A stretch of 64,000 nt of DNA from Zingiber officinale (Eukaryota; Streptophyta; Magnoliopsida; Zingiberales; Zingiberaceae), in the NCBI RefSeq assembly GCF_018446385.1, contig NC_056000.1:77944688-78008687 (forward strand). The letters run 5' to 3'. Shown here one piece after another: positions 1-11,740 of the stretch. Numbering within the stretch: position 1 is the first letter of the stretch; the number at the start of each line of letters is the position of its first letter. The notes under the pieces are model-generated. The model did not search any database. It was given only the letters and a program-made list of their open reading frames with translations, and was not told the DNA's origin. Position numbers and translations under genes: made by a program.

Positions 1-2818
1 TCAAGTTTGTGCTCAACTATTCAATGATGATTACTATCAAAAGATAGCCTTTACCAAGGTTTTCCAAAAGAATTTTAAAATGATTTTCAAAACAAATATC
101 CAACCATGTTCCTTGGGCTCAATGCACATAACTTGTACATTAGTTTTCCCAATGATTGGAAAACACATAACTATGTGTTTGATGAACCTAAAAACTCAAA
201 AGAATGCATTAAATCAACATATTGAGTTTTGTTCATCATACTAACATCTCACTTGTATCTAATGTGTACGAAAACACACACAAGTCACCTTATAGTTTGT
301 GTGAGATGTAAAATTTTGGTTTTGCCTTAGTCTAGGGATCATGCATATCTACCTAGGCATTTTTGAGGTTGTGAACATCCACCAAGGGTGTTACTTGTTA
401 ACAAATGTCATTTGGTCCTTAATTGCAAGGAATTAAAATAATGCATAATGTGTTATGGCATACATCAAAGATAAATAATTTTCAAAAGAAAATTTCTTAT
501 GACTACATGATGTATGTATGGCATGACATAGTATTTTTGGTATTTTTCATAATAAAGCATGAATGCCAAAGCAAATAAATATGATGTCATGACATATAAA
601 AGACAAACAACCATGGCAGATTTTAGCATAAATAAAATACCTAGATTACCTATCTAAGTATCCTAAAACATTGGCTAACTTAAAATTTAAGTCCTACATT
701 GCCCTTAAGTCCCTAATAAAATGTCAAACTCCCAACTTGGCATTTCTTTAGAATTGATTTCTTGTGCCAATTATAATTATATCCAAATGCTCAAATTATG
801 GCACATATTACTCCAATTAAGAGTAAATGATACTCCTTTTCATTTTCAAAGGTTAATAATAACCTTGAAAATGCTCCTTGAATGTCAACTTCATCATGAT
901 TAGGTTAAGTACCCTTTCAATTTGAGTTGACACTCTCTAACTCATCTATGGGGTAGAGAAAATGCTCCTAGGAACCCAAAACCTATTGGTGCTCCTTGGA
1001 TGCTCTAAGTATTCACTAGGGATAACTTCCCTAGATACCCTCCTAGTGACCTTGTTAGGCTTCTTAGAAGCCTTGGTCACACTTTCTAGGTCAACCCTAG
1101 GGATTTCTTCCCTTGTAACCTTTTTAGTGACTTTGTTAGACTTCTTAGAAGTCTTAGTCACCTTAGTTGCAAAAATACTCCTAGGGATAACTTCCCTTGT
1201 ACTTTTGACTTAACCCTTAGACCTAGACTCGGTTCCATAGCTATATGGAACCCTATAGTAAGAAATTACATCCTTCTTAGCCTTAAGTTTGTATCCCAAA
1301 CCTTTATGGCCATTGGATGGCTTTTGTTGTCCTAAATCTAGGTTTTGCTCATTTTGCCCTTTTAGGATATTTTCTAATCTTTTTAGGGTCTTTTCCATTT
1401 TATCAAGTCTTGACCTCAAGACTTGATTTTCTTTCCATAAATCCTTAGTTTTTGATTTTTCATTAAGTCCATGAGCATTTCTATTTCTAGGCTAAATTCT
1501 TATCTACCTTTCTAACCCTAGGTGTGGTAGTTTTAGCATGAAGAGCCATGTGTTTTTCTTGAATGGCATCATGCTTCCTATTTTTATGGTAAATAGCATT
1601 AAAATGATATAAATTAGAACTAGCATGCTTTTTACCATTATTTAAAGGGGTAGGCTCAATAAATGATACCTTTCGTTTTACCTTGGAGGTTCCCCCTTGA
1701 CTTATGCTTCCTTCTTGAGTCTTGACCGCTTTCTTCCCCTTGGGACATTGACTTCTATAATATCCTTTTTGTTTGCACAAAAACCACACAATGTGTTCCT
1801 TGCTCTTCTTTGTTGAGGGAGCGGTCTCTTTGGGCTTCTCCTTATCCTTTGGTGCCACTTGGCTCTTTTTCTTGGTCAATTTAGGGCATTTGCTCTTATA
1901 ATGTCCATGCTCCCTATACTCAAAACATATGATATGATTTTTATTTTTATTTGAAACATTTTTACCTTCATGTGTAGGGATGGCATCTTCTCCTTTTGAT
2001 CCGGAGGTAGAGGCTTCCTCTTGATCCGATAATGATGCTCCTCCAATAGATTCGACTCGACTTGTGGAGGTGGAAGCTTCTTCATCCTCTTCTTCTCTTG
2101 ACCCGGATGTGGAGACTTCTCCTTCTTCTTGATCCGGTGTCATCGAAAATTGCTCCCCCTCAATCCTAGAGGTGGAGGCTTCTTCATCTTCTACAAGAAA
2201 CAAAGAGTATACACCCTTTTTGCCCTTTTCGTTGCATTCCTTTGAAGATGAGGCTTCTTGAACTTCTTCTTCTTCGGAAGTTGAGCATCTCTCAACTTCG
2301 GAGTCCTCCTTCTCTTGGTCTTGCTCCAATGAGTCGTCCTCTTTAGATTTATCTTGATTTGGTACAATGGAGGGTTCTTCATGAAGTTTGGCCAACTTGC
2401 TCCACAATTCCTTTGCATCTTAAAATTCTCCAATTTTACAAAGAATGGTGCTTGGCAATAAATTAACCAATAATTTGGTTACCTTGTTATTCGCCTCACA
2501 CCTTTGAATTTGTTCTTGGCTCCATCTGCTCTTCTTGAGGACTTTTCCCTTTGAATTTCTTGGAGCCTCGAAGCCTTCCATTAGAGCAAACCATTGCTCT
2601 ATTTCCATCATCAAGAAATTTTCGATTCTTGAACTCCAAGAATCGAAGCTTGTAGATACATATGGTGGAGGCACCCTTGTGTCGAATGCAAGTCCGTCTT
2701 GGAATTCCATGTTGAAGTTGAGCTTGAAGAAATCTTTGACTTGAAGAATTTTGCTCCAACTTCTTCACCCTCTAGCTCTTTGCCCCTTCCGGCGATGATT
2801 TCGGTGAAGAGCGGCCTC

Positions 2819-2830
2819 GCTCTGATACCA
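2819..2830 (-). other. Primer-binding site of the Copia element
   Basis: The reverse complement reads TGGTATCAGAGC, complementary to the 3' end of plant initiator tRNA-Met. It lies two bases inside the LTR end, which fixes the element's orientation and LTR boundary. Confidence 0.85.
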
Positions 2831-3347
2831 CTTGTTGGGACCGAATGTGTAGCTAGAGGGGGGGTGAATAGCTCGACGCGATCTCGTGCTCGTCGTTGCT
2901 TGTTTCTTCAAAGAAATGCAGCGGAAAATACAAAGAAACAAAACACACAACGGTAACTCGAGGATTTACTTGGTATCCACCTCACAAGAGGTGACTAATC
3001 CAAGGATCCACACACTCACGCACCCTCCACTAATAAAACACTCCTTTTCGATAACTACCGAAGGCGGAGAAGCCCTACAATACTCTCAATACAACAAGAA
3101 AGCAAGGGAAGACAAATACAAGAAATATCTTACAAGATATACAATGAAAGCTCTAACCCTAGCTTCTTCTTCTTGTTGTAGTCACGCCTCTTGACTTGGA
3201 TGTCTCTCCAAGATCCTTCAAGAACTGGCGGTGACAGTGGAAGAACACTGTGGAGAAGCTACTGTGAAGATCGGAGCTGAACAGTGCAAGTAATTTTTGG
3301 TGAAGGAATCACACGCCAATGGTTTTATCCAGCGCCAACGGTCGGAT

Positions 3348-3681
3348 CCCGATCGATTGGATTGCTCCCAATCGATCGGGGAGGCTTTGGATTGATCGGC
3401 TGATCGATCCAGAGCGCCTCTATGCTCTCAGGAATGGCTTGGATCGATCAACTGATCGATCCAAGGCTTATCGCGCAGAATCGCACTTCCCAATCGATCC
3501 ACTGATCGATTGGGGGCTCTGGATCGATCGATTGATCGATCAAGAGCTGTTCTGTGCGATCGTGCACTTCTCCCAATCGATCCACTGATCGATTGGAAGG
3601 AGGCTTGTTGCGAAAACTCGCCCAATCGATCAGCCGATCGATTGGGCATGAGCCAATCGATCAGCCGATCGATCCAGCTCA
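3348..3681. repeat. Array of eight GATCGATC palindromes inside the Copia LTR
   Basis: Eight dyads of about 22-33 bp, typically CCAATCGATC, a 2-6 bp spacer, then GATCGATTGG or GATCGATCC, lie roughly 25-60 bp apart (near 3348, 3389, 3439, 3490, 3519, 3572, 3621 and 3652). The spacers between dyads are unrelated, so only the palindrome is repeated. Short open frames across the array come from the repeat and are not genes. Confidence 0.85.
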
Positions 3682-3919
3682 TGATTTCTCCCAAAATCAA
3701 GTCTAAAGCCTCCTAAACCAACATCCGATCAACCATGACATGTTGGTCCATCATGCCTAGCATCCGGTCACCCTTGACCTGCTAGAACTCCCACACCAAG
3801 TGGCCGGTCAATCCTTTTGACCCACTTAGACTTTTCTCCTTGTGCCAAGTATCCAGTCAATCCCTTTAACCTACTTGGACTTTCCACCAGATGTCTGGTC
3901 AACCTTGACTCATCTGGAT

Positions 3920-4220
3920 TTCCTCGTGCCTGGCTTCACTCACCAGGTCTTTCCATTGCCTAGTTTCTCACTAAGACTTTCTATCTACCTAGCTTCACTC
4001 ACCAGGACTTTCACCTATCTGCCTGGCTTCACTCACCAGGACTTTCCTTCTGCCTAGCTTCACTCACTAGGACTTTCACCTGACTTCACTCACCAGGACT
4101 TTTCTTCTGCCTAGCTTCACTCACTAGGTCTTTCACCTGGCTTCACTCACCAGGACTTTCCTTCTGCCTAGCTTCACTCACTAGGTCTTTTACCTAGCTT
4201 CACTCACCAGGATTTTCAGT
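3920..4220. repeat. Degenerate short tandem array in the Copia LTR
   Basis: About ten copies of a roughly 25-35 bp unit made from GCCTAGCTTCACTCAC and CAGGACTTTC. Spacing varies, so this is an old, unequal array rather than a clean satellite. Confidence 0.75.
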
Positions 4221-4413
4221 CAAGTATCCAGTCAACCTTGACCTACTTGACTCTTCTTCACAATTTCCCCACATGAACAATCGCACCTGCAATCTCCATG
4301 TGTTATCTACATGTATTGTCAAATATCGAAATCCAAACATCAAGACTCGAGCTTGACTCAATTCAAGCTCAGTCAAACAGGTCAACCTTGACCTAGGGAA
4401 TATTGCACCAACA

Positions 4414-4676
4414 AACTTGTCTCATCGCCTTATTTACATCGTATCTAGTAGTCTAAGGTGTATTGTGTATCTATATACAGATGTGATCTTCTAATTTTCT
4501 GACAAACTCACATATTGTATTAATGGTGAAATGAGTTTATGGGGCGGGAGGCCTATTGGGTTGCTAGTTGGAAAGTAGGTCTTGCATAGATGGGGAGTGC
4601 ATGGTTCTGTGGCTGAAAGGTCCAGGGGTCGATCCCCGGGGTGTCACCGTAGTGTTGTCCCTTTAATTCCTTATCT
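4414..4676. other. Spacer with a possible SINE/tRNA-like scrap
   Basis: No gene is seen. At 4625-4638 the sequence GGGTCGATCCCCGG resembles a Pol III B box but lacks one T of the consensus, and I cannot place a good A box. It may be the tail of an old tRNA-derived SINE. This is weak. Confidence 0.2.
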
Positions 4677-5440
4677 GATCGGCTATAGCCGATGGAGAGA
4701 GATCGAGGAGCAGAGCCTTGTCGGGTTCGGCAAAGTTGGGAAGTGAGTCCCTTTGAGGGACTGTCCGATCAGCAATAGCCGATTGGGATAGAATAAGGAG
4801 TGGATCCCTGTGCAAGTCCGACAGAGCCAAGAAGTGGGTACTCTTGAGGGACTGTTCGATCGACGATAGCCGATCAGAATAGAACAGGTAGTCGATATAG
4901 AGAGACAGGGAAGCAGAACCCCGTACAGGTCCGACGGAGCTGGGAAGTGGGTCCCTTTAAGGGACTATCCGATCGGCAATAACCGATCATGATAGAACGA
5001 GTGAATCCCCATGCAGGTCCGGCAAAGCCAGGAAGCGGGTCCTCTTGAGGGACTATCTGATCGGTGATAACCAATTGAGATAAAATGGGGAGCGGATCCC
5101 TGTGCAGGTTCGACAGAGCAAGAAGCGGGTCCCCTTGAGGAATTGTTCGATCGACAATAGCCAATTGTGATAGAACGGGGAGCAGAGTTTCGTGCAAGTC
5201 CGACAGAGCCGAGAAGTGGGTCTCCTTGAGAGTGTCCAATCGGAGGTAGCCGATCGGGATAGAACGATGAGTAGAGCCCTGTACAAGTTTGATAGAGCCA
5301 GGAGGTGGATCCCTTTGAGGGAATGTTTCATCGACGATAACAGATCGAAATAGAACCGGGAGTAGAATATGATGTAAATCCGACAAAATCAAAAAATGGA
5401 TTCCTTTAAATATTGTCCATCGATAATAGCCCATCCAATA
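4677..5440. repeat. Tandem repeat, about 90-bp unit, eight full copies plus a partial ninth
   Basis: Units begin near 4677, 4767, 4858, 4971, 5059, 5149, 5238, 5329 and 5418, giving periods of 88-91 bp. The third unit is 113 bp and carries about 22 extra bases. Each unit starts with a dyad such as GATCGGCTATAGCCGAT, then a GGGAGCAGAGCCC-like stretch, then GGTCCGACAGAGCC and GGGTCCCTTTGAGGGACT. The last two units are the most diverged. A minus-strand open frame of about 186 codons crosses the array and is a by-product of the period. Confidence 0.9.
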
Positions 5441-6356
5441 AGAGGGAGGTCCTGTCCAGCCAACTATCCAATTTTTGACCCACGGTGCATTTTAATTGAT
5501 ACCTCTATCGACCTGTTGATCGTGGCCCACTGAAAACCCTCCTTTTATTCACCATATCATGACCAATATGTGAGGTTGAACTGGCCTCCTCCGGAATACC
5601 TGGGTTTAAAAGAAACAAAAAAACAAAAGAGTAGCTGTTGATGGTGACAAAAAGGCAACAAAGGAAGGCATTAAAGGTGACAAAAATGTCAATAGGAGCA
5701 TTCGCTATTAATGACTTGCTTTACGTGGGAAGAATCCAAAAGAGAGAAGATAATTTAAGCTTTTGCAGGGGTCGTGATAGGATTAGGGTTATTTCTTCAT
5801 AAAGTTATTAATATATCGTTTGCTTTGATTGATTAAGGATAGTATTAGAATTGATTGAGAATGAGATTCACAATCCCTAGATATGAGGAATGATTAATAA
5901 TCAATTCAATTTTAATTTTATCATCCCTATCAAACTGAGCCTTAGGATAAAATAATTTTGTAAAACAAAGAAGTTCTTAGATGATAAGCATTATTAGGAT
6001 ACTTAGTATTTGCAATTTGATTCTCTTTCTTTGGTTTGTCTGTCAATTTCGTTTCTAAAAACTCAATTATCTAATTGAGAAAAATTAGATTTCCCATCTT
6101 TGAACGCGTAAAGATGGAATCAAATAATAATAATAAAGTAATTATTTCGAATTAATATAATATTATAAGAAATATTTTTTCCATCAATAATTAATTCGTA
6201 TTAATTATGCCTTCCTATTGAAGAATCTTTGGCAATCCATTCCCAGAAAATTGGATTAATTACATGCCTCAAATTCACCCCCTCATTCGTATTTCTTGGA
6301 TTCCATAAATTGTAAGGTCAATCGGCATAGCGTGGAGTGCCGAGAAGAACCAGACC
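5441..6356. other. AT-rich intergenic region upstream of the NPF gene
   Basis: No gene or recognisable element is seen. The region is AT-rich with several TA-rich stretches (for example around 6160-6200), and none stands out enough to call a TATA box. Confidence 0.5.
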
Positions 6357-8258
6357 ATGGAGATCACGAAGCCGCCGGAAGCAGAGGAAGGCCTGGTCAT
6401 GGACTCCTCCGTCGACTACAAGGGAAGGCTTCCCCGACGAGCCTCCACCGGCTGCTGGAAATCTTCCCTGTTCATCATCGGTATGTATTCGAGTTCGACC
6501 AACTAATTATCGAATCTGGCATTTGAATTATTACAGCTTACTAAGTTCTCTGTGACCGTTTGACCAGTGATCGAGTTCGCGGAGCGGCTGAGCTACTTCG
6601 GCCTGTCCACCAATTTGATCATATACCTCACCCAGGTGCTGCGTCAAGATCTGAAGACGGCGGTGAGGAACGTCAACTACTGGAGCGGCGTCACCGCCGT
6701 GATCCCTCTCCTCGGCGGTTTCATGGCTGACGCTTATTCCGGCCGCTACGCCACCGTTGTCGCCTCCTCCCTCATCTACATCGTCGGCCTTCTCCTGCTC
6801 ACCGTGTCCCAAGTCATCCCCGGCCTGAAACCCTGCGACCAAGACGAGCCGGACAGTGCTGCATGTCGCCGGTCGCTCAGCGCCCACGCGATCGCCTTCT
6901 TCGTCGCGATGTACCTGATATCCTTCGGCACAGGCGGCCACAAGCCGTCGCTGGAGAGCTTTGGCGCCGACCAGTTCGACGACAACGACGCAGTGGAGCG
7001 GCGGCAGAAGATGTCCTTCTTCAACTGGTGGAACTTCGGGCTCTGCAGCGGGATGATTATCGGCGTCACCTTCGTCGTTTATCTGGCCGTCAACGTCGGG
7101 TGGTGGGTCGGCAGCGCCCTGCTCACCTCCATCATGGCGGTTAGCCTCGTGATTTTCATCGCAGGCCGGACGGTCTACCGATACCGCGCGCCGGAGGGAA
7201 GCCCCTTCACGCCGATGATGCAGGTAGCGGTGGCTGCGATGGCCAAGAGAAGGATGGCTCTGCCTCCGGATGCAAGTGAACTCTATGAACTCCGCAAAAC
7301 AGAGCAAAAGAAGAGACTCCTCTACCACACTGATCGACTGAAGTATGTGATCATAAAAACCTAAATTTTAACTTGCAGACAAGAAATTTATACAAATTTA
7401 TGCAGATTTCTCGACAAAGCTGCCGTCATCGAACACAAAGGCGACGAAACCGCCTTCGCGGTGGAGAAATCTAACCCGTGGCGGCTCGCGACGGTGACGC
7501 GAGTCGAGGAACTCAAGCTCGTCCTCTCCATGATCCCCGTGTGGGTCACAGCAATGCCCTTCGGCATGTGCGTCGTTCAAACCAACACCTTCTTCGTCAA
7601 GCAGTGCAGCATCAGCGACCGCCGCTTCGGCCACTTCACCATCCCCGCCGCCTCCGTCTTCTGCGTCACCGCCACCGGCATGCTCCTCACCGTGATCTTC
7701 TACGACAAGGTCCTCATCCCTCTCCTCCGGCGATCCACCGGGAGCGTCCGCGCCATCAGCATCCTCAAGCGCATCGGCATCGGCATGACGATCGTGACAG
7801 TGGGCATGGCCACGGCGGCTCTGGTGGAGCGGCGCCGCCTCAATGAGGCGGCGGAGGGAAGAAACGTGAGCCTGCTCTGGATGCTGCCGCAGTTCTTTAT
7901 ACTGGGCATCGGCGACGGTTTCACGTTGGTGGGGCTGCAGGAGTACTTCTACGAGCAGGTGCCCGACGGCATGCGCAGCTTGGGGATCGCCTTCTACCTC
8001 AGCGTGCTGGGCATCCCCAACTTCATCTGCAATCTGTTGATCACAATCGTCGATCGGATCACGTCCCAGGGATCCAACGGTAGCTGGTTCGCCAAGGATC
8101 TCAACGACAGCCGCGTGGACCTTTACTATTGGCTCTTGGCAGCTATTAGCTCGGCCAACTTATGTGCTTACGTGTTCATTGCCAAAGGATACTCGTACAA
8201 GAGAGTTCAAAGGAAGGTGGCAGACTCCGATTCCCATCAAATGGATGCCCAAATTTGA
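6357..8258 (+). CDS. NRT1/PTR family (NPF) proton-coupled transporter, NPF5-like
   Basis: Three exons: 6357-6480, 6568-7342 and 7406-8258, all with GT-AG introns, giving 583 residues, normal for the family. The protein starts MEITKPPEAEEG and has the DSSVDYKGR and RASTGCWKSSLFI segments typical of the NPF5 group. The proton-coupling ExxER motif is EFAER at residues 44-48 in the first membrane helix. Further family marks are NYWSGVT, GGFMADAYSGRY, FGADQFDD, FFNWWNFG and, near the end, QEYFYEQVPDGMRSLG. About twelve membrane helices are expected. NPF proteins move nitrate, di/tripeptides or plant hormones with protons; several NPF5 members act at the tonoplast, but the substrate cannot be read here. 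The ATG at 6357 was chosen because it opens the frame that joins exon 2 correctly. Coding GC is high compared with the introns. Confidence 0.93.
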
Positions 8259-8512
8259 ATGACAGATTTATTAATGAAATCATTAAGTCGCTACTTATTA
8301 CTATCCTGCTGAAGAATTTTAAATGGTATAATTATTAGTATTTAATTTCCCCAAGAATGTTTTAAGGTTTCCATTGTGACCCGGTCCGTTTGGTTCCGGC
8401 CCAGGCCTACTTACTCGCGATTTTTTCTTCTGTTATTCAGTAGCCGAATAAATCGGCCCGATAAGCTCTCCCGTAGTGGTTAGTTGCGCTTTATTTGATG
8501 ATTGGTGCCCGC

Positions 8513-8519
8513 TATAAAA
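8513..8519 (+). promoter_or_regulatory. TATA box of the mitochondrial carrier gene
   Basis: TATAAAA in the context GCTATAAAACC, about 135 bp upstream of the start codon, with an ATTGGT (inverted CCAAT-like) motif about 10 bp before it. A transcription start near 8545 would follow. Position and match are good, but this is read by eye. Confidence 0.55.
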
Positions 8520-8651
8520 CCACCGAGGCGGCCCTCGAGGTTTTCGTTGGGTTTTGGCCGCGGCTATCGACGCTGCGACTGGGGTGATCTCGTTCGCTTG
8601 CTGCATCCGTCGTGATTTCTCTCTGCTCTGCACTTCTTTGGACTGGATAGA

Positions 8652-11600
8652 ATGCAAACGGAGGCTCGGATTGGGGTGGTGGCTGTTCCGGACGGCGGGG
8701 GATCGCAGAGTTCGACCGGAAGCGGGCATTGTCGCCCCGAGCAGCAGAGGAAGCAGGTTCACAATCAGCCGCATGTTGGGACGGTGGAGAATCTCCTAGC
8801 CGGAGGGGTCGCGGGCGCAGTCAGCAAGACGTGCACGGCCCCTCTCGCTCGTCTCACTATCCTCTTTCAGGTTTGGATTTTATTTTATTTTCTTCGTGTC
8901 TCTGTCTTCTTCGATCTTTAAGGGCTCGTTTGTTTAGGTATATGTGCTACTGCGTAACTTGGTCTTCAATTGTTCCCTAAAATTCAACATCTGATAACAA
9001 GATTCTCCTTTTGAAAATCAATCTTTAGTTTGATGATTCAAGATGGCTTCTTCAATATTGATGATGTTAGCTTTGGAAGGAATTTACGGCTTTGTCAGTT
9101 AATAGCTCTTGTCTAAATTTGTCTGCATGCTTTTGTCCCAATTAATTTCTCCTCTGTATTTGGAATTGTTTATATGTCCGTGCTTAGGAGCAATGCTGCT
9201 AAACACTTGAGTTCCTAAATCAAACCTTTTATCAACCAGATAACTCCTAGCTATAGTGACACTTGGACTTACACTTGTTTGGAACCAATACCTGTTTCAA
9301 GTGAATTTCACTTCCATATTAGAATAAAGTTCTTAAGAACTCTAAATGCAATTCTTCTGTTTGACAAATGAGAACTAAAATTCCATTTCTTATGTTTGGT
9401 ATTACAAATTATGGGAAACAGATGTTATTATTGTTCACTTTTATTCTCATGATTTTTGATCCAATCTGAACAATTTTAAGATTATAAATTTCTAATTCCC
9501 TTTTTTTTTTTTGAAGCACAGTAAATATACATAAAGTTGATGGTTTTGATTAAGTAATAAATGATTTCTAGAAGGTGTAAACTCTTTCTATATTTATATT
9601 TCTCTGTTAGTATCTAATTGTTTCTGGTTAGTTGTTAGCTAAACACTAAAGATTAATTATTTCAATGGATAGTGTATCTTCCATAAGTCATATTCTACAT
9701 CTGGATTTTTCCATGCTTTACATGACATGCTGATCTTCATTAGGTGCAAGGCATGCATTCTGATGTAGCTAGTCTTAGCAAAGCTAGCATATGGCGTGAA
9801 GCTTCTCGTGTTGTCTATGAAGAAGGCCTTAGAGCATTTTGGAAAGGAAACTTGGTGACCATTGTCCATCGGTTACCTTATTCATCTATCATCTTTTATG
9901 CTTACGAGGAATACAAGCATGTAAGTTTGAATTTTTTAAATTTCATGGAGAGGTTCTATGCTTCTATTTCATTGCATTTGTTTGGTTTAGATGCTTTGGC
10001 AATGCATCAAATAATCATGGTTTTTAATTTGATTCTGCAGCTACTATATTCAATTCCAGCATTAGGTAACCATAGAAACAATGCATCTTTAGATGCATGT
10101 GTCAAATTATTAGGTGGTGGTTTGGCAGGATTAACGGCCGCGTCCATTGCTTATCCACTGGACCTTGTAAAAACACGTCTTTCAGTCCAGGTAAGCTTAT
10201 AGTTTCTGCACAGTCACTGAAAACCTCTTTTATGTTTCTTGATTCGTTTTCCCTCCCATTTTTTTTGCCTCATTTGTTCATGGTGCTTTCTCTCTTGTTT
10301 CACCTTTTACTTTAAGATCCTAGCCATTATTAGAATGTTCTGGTTTCTAATTAATGCAAATCACTTTGACAATCATTTGTTTCTCTTTAATATTTTGCAG
10401 ACAAATACAATGTATTATAAAGGAATCTCGCATGCGCTGTATGCTATCTGCAGAGATGAGGGTATTAGGGGACTGTATAAGGGTCTTGGAGCAACACTAT
10501 TGGTATGATGGAACAACATTAGTTTGCTTTATTTTTCCCCCTTTCTGTATATTTAGCGTATTTATAATTCTATGGTATACTGATGGGCTGCAGGGGGTTG
10601 GTCCTAACATAGCAATCAGCTATGCTGCCTATGAAACCCTGCGATCCCAGTGGCAATCGGAAAGGTGACTACTTTGGTTAGTTTGATGTTGTCATGTACA
10701 AAGATCAAATCTTCATTTGGATTGCACTAACATTTGGATATTAATTTTGGTATAGGCCATCTGACTCCCCTGTTCTAGTTAGTTTGGGTAGCGGAAGTCT
10801 TGCCGGCATTGCATCATCAACAGGTATGTGTCTGACAAGCATAGATTGGTGTCTATTTTAGTTGGATATAAAAGTAAAAAAAGTTACATGAGAACCAAAT
10901 AACTGCTGCAAGCTACATTCTTAAGACTAAGGAACAAAACCTGTTAATGTTAATCAACTTCTTTTGAAATCCAGTTACGAGATAACTGGAATGAGAAGCT
11001 TATTCGTAGCATCTATATTTTTCAGAAGCTCTTCTACATCTTTGGATCTTGAATGTCTGTTATGTCTTCTTCATACCACCACCTATAACAGGACCTACAA
11101 TCAATTGATTTTACATTTTGTTCTCAAATTTGTGGTATTCTTATTGGTGTAGTTAATAGTCTTAATCAGTGAACTTAAGATGCTGCTATTCTTCTTGAAC
11201 TAGGTATCATGAACTCAATGTTTGATAGCAATTAAGGTATAGCATTATTAATTTGCCATCTCTTCTTTCACTACGGAAGGAACTAGGATGGTGCCCTATT
11301 TAGACTACTCCCTTTTAATGCTCAAGTAATTTGGACCGATGTCAAATCTCATTTCCAAACACCATGTTTCTGTCTTTTGGTCTTTTTATTTTGACATTAT
11401 TCCACAATCCATCGTGATAAACACAACATACCATTCGTTTAATAACTTTTGGTAGACTTGAATCATATGCAATTGAGTAACATAGTATGCTATTGCAGTA
11501 ACCTTTCCGCTAGATCTGGTCAGACGCCGAATGCAACTGGAAGGCGCAGCAGGAAGAAGCCCTGTGTACACCACAGGCTTATTCGGAGCATTCAGACACA

Positions 11601-11740
11601 TAATGCGGACCGAGGGGTTTTGGGGCTTCTACAGAGGCATATTGCCTGAATACTACAAGGTAGTTCCTGGTGTTGGGATTGTTTTCATGACCTATGAAGC
11701 ACTGAAATCCTTCCTCTCAAGCTTCAATGCTGAACACTAG
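8652..11740 (+). CDS. Mitochondrial substrate carrier family (SLC25) protein
   Basis: Seven exons: 8652-8870, 9744-9920, 10041-10190, 10401-10502, 10594-10664, 10756-10823 and 11499-11740, giving 342 residues. It has three repeats of about 100 residues, each with a carrier signature: a variant PLARLT at residue 64, PLDLVKTR at 171 and PLDLVRRR at 266. The start MQTEARIGVV and the segments VGTVENLLAGGVAGAVSKTCTA, KGNLVTIVHRLPYSS and ILPEYYKVVPGVGIVFMTYEAL match, from memory, the plant clade that includes Arabidopsis At3g55640. Its substrate is not known to me. It lacks the RRRMMM motif of ADP/ATP translocases. It should sit in the inner mitochondrial membrane with six helices. The first repeat's APLAR in place of PxDxxK is a clade feature, not damage. 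Confidence 0.93.

Larger units (their letters stand above)
1..4413 (-). mobile_element. Copia-type LTR retrotransposon, 5' LTR and gag, running off the left edge
   Basis: Read on the minus strand, a 5' LTR (2833-4413) is followed by a primer-binding site and then a gag region from about 2770 down to 950. Gag resembles the UBN2/DUF4219 Copia type: an N-terminal part with FDSWSSRIENFL, an acidic Ser/Glu-rich linker, a CCHC knuckle CFEYREHGHYKSKC, a second knuckle-like motif, and a basic tail ending in a WVPRSIF motif, which in complete Copia elements lies just before protease. No protease, integrase or reverse transcriptase is recognisable in the remaining 950 bp, which is AT-rich and looks noncoding. 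It is therefore a gag-bearing copy that is either non-autonomous or continues outside the window. It looks broken, with a few interruptions. The left boundary and the second LTR are not visible. Confidence 0.75.
2833..4413 (-). repeat. Copia 5' LTR (about 1.58 kb)
   Basis: On the plus strand the segment starts TGTTGG and ends CCAACA, a 6-bp terminal inverted repeat, and it abuts the primer-binding site on its inner side. Inside are an array of eight GATCGATC palindromes (3348-3681) and a degenerate array built from a TTCACTCACCAGGACTTTC motif (about 3920-4220). The partner LTR is outside the window, so its age cannot be estimated. Confidence 0.75.

Noticed and set aside
3348-3681. CRISPR-like layout of short palindromic repeats with unique spacers
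   Set aside because: This is plant nuclear DNA inside an LTR; repeats vary in sequence and spacing and there are no cas genes.
3319-3716. Overlapping open frames with DRLIDRS-like repeats
   Set aside because: They translate the GATCGATC palindrome array in the Copia LTR.
4874-5434. 186-codon minus-strand open frame
   Set aside because: It is produced by the 90-bp tandem array, with no domain and period-driven residue repeats.
6531-7328. 265-codon open frame on the minus strand over the NPF exon
   Set aside because: It lies opposite a clear NPF coding exon, has no recognisable domain, and is expected from the GC-rich codon use of the real gene.
8652-11740. ADP/ATP translocase
   Set aside because: The RRRMMM signature is absent (the third repeat has RRRMQ), and the first repeat has the PLAR variant of another plant carrier clade.
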